From assembly GCA_015486775.1 (NCBI GenBank), contig WFRA01000109.1, positions 1 through 9,896 on the forward strand: a DNA stretch of 9,896 nt. Reading direction: 5' to 3'. The notes beneath the pieces were generated by a model that was not told the DNA's origin, ran no database searches, and saw nothing but the letters and a program-made list of their open reading frames with translations. Positions 8,325-9,896 of this stretch are shown piece by piece (position 1 is the first letter of the stretch; the number at the start of each line of letters is the position of its first letter). The stretch is from Kiritimatiellales bacterium. Lineage in GTDB: Bacteria; Verrucomicrobiota; Kiritimatiellia; Kiritimatiellales; Pontiellaceae. The position numbers were made by a program, and so were the translations under genes.

Positions 8325-8341
8325 GTTCCAAGGCTTGGAAC
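8325..8341. repeat. Inverted repeat after gltD, second TTCCAA-N3-TTGGAA
   Basis: GTTCCAA (8325-8331) and TTGGAAC (8335-8341) are perfect complements around GGC. The core and spacing match the repeat at 7565-7583. No T-run follows. It may be a dispersed palindrome, an operator-like site, or part of the 3' end structure of the glt transcript. Confidence 0.5.
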
Positions 8342-8529
8342 TCCGGGGCTGGCGGCGGCTTCCACACCCAGGCCAGCACGCAGCGGGGACTCTATCTTTC
8401 GGTGTAACGACGTGTAGGCATCAAAAACTAGCTCTATCGTTGGGCAACCTACCATTTTATTGATTTCCGGTTGTTTTGGTTTTGGAGTTCTACTACCTTT
8501 AATGGCAGTTTTTCAACAGAATGAAACCA
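8342..8529. other. Gap between glt operon and the DUF262 gene
   Basis: The first hundred bases are GC-rich and the rest AT-rich, with the change near 8400-8450. It probably contains the promoter of the DUF262-HNH gene, but I see no clear -35/-10 pair, tRNA or insertion sequence end. Confidence 0.4.
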
Positions 8530-8539
8530 GAGGGACTTT

Positions 8540-9781
8540 ATGCCAACAATTCAAAAACTTACCAATGAACAACACAAATACAAAGTTGACAAAACCTATC
8601 AACGTCCAACAGATGCATGGAGCACCCAAGACAACCAGTGCCTGATAGACACGATTTTGCGCGGCGAGCCTATGCCTATCTTTTTTGTAAACTATGTGTC
8701 TGGGGAGGATATATATTACGTTGTAGACGGCCAGCAGCGACTTAATGCGATTATGAAGTTTTACAAAAACGAGTTAAAATTGAATAGGAAATTCTCTGGA
8801 GAAAGCCGAAACGGACAAACTTTCAATGGAGAGAATGCACTTTCAGATGAGGATCGGGATGCATTTCTAAACTATTCCCTGACATTCAAAATTCTCGAGG
8901 ATTATGATGATGAACGTATACGAATGATCTTTTCTCGCCTGCAAAGAGGTAAGCCTCTCCAACTTGGAGAGCGGCTTAACGCCAGACCAGGAAGCATTGT
9001 GGAACGTATGCGCGAAATAGCCAATCACCCATTCATGCAAAAATCGGTGGGGGTGTACCAAGGTCGCTATGGGGTTTACCCGGATGCCGCACGTATTTTA
9101 TTTTACGAAAAACACGGAGCCAAGCAGTCTGGATCCAATGAACTCTATGACTTCTTCGATAGACACGCAGATATGCCAAAGAGTGACTCCGCTTACAAAA
9201 ATGCGGTCAATGTGCTGAACTATCTGGAGAAATGCTTCCCTGCGGATCCCGGAAAGTATAAATATCTAGAAAAGCATGCATGGGTGGTGGCTGTCTACAC
9301 CATGGTACGGGATTTGAAACAGTTTTATTCACTAGTTGGACAGGAGCGAGAAATCCAAAATTTCATCAGATCCTTTCATGCCCATGTGTATTCAGAAGAT
9401 TTCCGATCATCCAACAGAGACTACCAACGCTTTTACGACAATGTCCGGGGGGGGTGGTCTGAAAAGCTCATTGCTATCCGATGCGATATCCTGCGCAGGT
9501 GTTTTCTAAAAGGGCATTCTATTCCTGAACTGGATGATCGTCGTCAGATTTCCGATGAGGAAAAAATCGCTGTTTTTGCACGACAATCCACCTGCACGAA
9601 ATGTGGCTATAATTTCAAGGACTACAAAGATGCGGAATATCACCATATGGAGTTGTATTCCGAAGGGGGCGAGTCCTCTATAAGCAACATTCAAGCTCTT
9701 TGCTCGAAATGTCACGACAAGGTTCACGGAGGAGGGGAACTGGTGTTGCCGAGCGAGGAGGAAAAGGACGAGATCGATTAG
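8540..9781 (+). CDS. DUF262 (GmrS/ParB-like) protein with C-terminal HNH nuclease
   Basis: Probable defence nuclease of 413 residues. Proteins of this design are related to the type IV restriction system GmrSD, which attacks modified phage DNA; whether this one does is inference. The N-terminal DUF262 domain shows YQRP (20-23), LIDTILRGEPMPIFFVN (35-51) and the signature DGQQR (63-67) of the ParB/Srx-like nucleotide-binding fold, then FSRLQRGKPLQLGERLN (131-147). A helical middle part follows (about 150-345). The C-terminus is a zinc-supported HNH domain: Cys352, Cys355, His368-His369, Asn383, Cys388, Cys391-His392 and His396. GAGGG 5 bases before the ATG supports the start. GC is lower than in the glt genes, suggesting transfer. 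A G8 tract (9447-9454) lies just before the HNH domain. The next gene starts 14 bases after the stop, so the two are probably one operon. Confidence 0.88.
   Translation: MPTIQKLTNEQHKYKVDKTYQRPTDAWSTQDNQCLIDTILRGEPMPIFFVNYVSGEDIYYVVDGQQRLNAIMKFYKNELKLNRKFSGESRNGQTFNGENALSDEDRDAFLNYSLTFKILEDYDDERIRMIFSRLQRGKPLQLGERLNARPGSIVERMREIANHPFMQKSVGVYQGRYGVYPDAARILFYEKHGAKQSGSNELYDFFDRHADMPKSDSAYKNAVNVLNYLEKCFPADPGKYKYLEKHAWVVAVYTMVRDLKQFYSLVGQEREIQNFIRSFHAHVYSEDFRSSNRDYQRFYDNVRGGWSEKLIAIRCDILRRCFLKGHSIPELDDRRQISDEEKIAVFARQSTCTKCGYNFKDYKDAEYHHMELYSEGGESSISNIQALCSKCHDKVHGGGELVLPSEEEKDEID
8955..8971. repeat. Palindrome within the DUF262-HNH gene
   Basis: CTCTCCAA (8955-8962) and TTGGAGAG (8964-8971) are perfect complements around one C, over the codons for KPLQLGER. 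It resembles, but does not match in spacing or sequence, the two TTCCAA-N3-TTGGAA sites, and may simply follow from the protein sequence. Confidence 0.35.
9447..9454 (+). repeat. G8 homopolymer tract within the DUF262-HNH gene
   Basis: Eight G in a row encode the end of Arg303, Gly304 and Gly305. Gain of one G gives a TGA four codons after the tract; loss of one G gives a stop about 18 codons after it. Both would remove the HNH domain at residues 352-396. Slippage is possible but not shown. Confidence 0.5.
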
Positions 9782-9795
9782 CGGGAGGGAGGAGA

Positions 9796-9896
9796 ATGAA
9801 TTCAAAGGAAGTGCGGTGGCGGCAGCGATTCGAGAATTTCGAAAAGGCCTACCTGCTATTGGCCGAAACCATCAAGATCGAAAGCCCCTCCGTGGT
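9796..9896 (+). CDS. HI0074-type nucleotidyltransferase substrate-binding protein, 3' end outside window
   Basis: Only 33 codons are present. The start MNSKEVRWRQRFENFEKAYLLLAE matches the N-terminal pattern (RW-QRF-NF-KA---L) of the HI0074 family, a HEPN-like four-helix protein that pairs with a minimal nucleotidyltransferase (MNT), in arrangements akin to HEPN/MNT toxin-antitoxin modules. A purine-rich stretch, GGGAGGGAGGAG (9783-9794), supplies the SD; GGGAGG is 7 bases from the ATG. It follows the DUF262-HNH gene by 14 bases. The partner nucleotidyltransferase gene would be expected just beyond the right edge. GC is higher than in the preceding gene. With so few residues, another helical family cannot be excluded. 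Confidence 0.7.
   Translation, partial: MNSKEVRWRQRFENFEKAYLLLAETIKIESPSV

Overview
The window reads as part of a bacterial chromosome in which a high-GC housekeeping operon is flanked and interrupted by accessory DNA of lower GC. The large, highly conserved bacterial gltB/gltD pair, the marked GC mosaic and a mannanase-like lipoprotein would fit a marine or sediment polysaccharide degrader, perhaps of the PVC superphylum (Kiritimatiellota/Lentisphaerota-like). This placement is inferred from general resemblance and nothing in the window proves it.

Left part (1-1394): an AT-rich gene on the minus strand runs off the left edge and encodes a lipoprotein with a glycoside hydrolase family 26 (GH26, beta-mannanase type) domain. 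Its start faces, divergently, a small three-helix membrane protein gene at 945-1394. Between the two starts lies an 83-bp imperfect palindrome (828-910) with some features of an integron attC site. From 1395 to 1687 there is a leader with no convincing gene: a 54-codon orphan frame, a C8 tract and a small hairpin.

Centre (1688-8303): gltB (glutamate synthase large subunit) and gltD (small subunit), which together make the bacterial NADPH-type GOGAT that forms two glutamates from glutamine and 2-oxoglutarate. An ORF6N-domain gene, a phage antirepressor-type DNA-binding protein, sits between them, preceded by four tandem TAGGCT-like heptads. All three genes point the same way with short gaps, and the stop codon of the ORF6N gene overlaps the Shine-Dalgarno sequence of gltD, so they are probably one transcript.

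Right part (8304-9896): a 236-bp gap starts with two hairpins, one of which shares the pattern TTCCAA-N3-TTGGAA with a site inside gltD. Then comes a lower-GC gene for a DUF262 (GmrS/ParB-like) protein fused to a C-terminal HNH nuclease, a likely defence nuclease, carrying a G8 tract just ahead of the HNH domain. Fourteen bases later begins an HI0074-type nucleotidyltransferase substrate-binding (HEPN-like) protein, cut by the right edge. This end looks like the start of a defence or toxin-antitoxin cluster.

No tRNA, rRNA, CRISPR array, intact insertion sequence or origin was seen.
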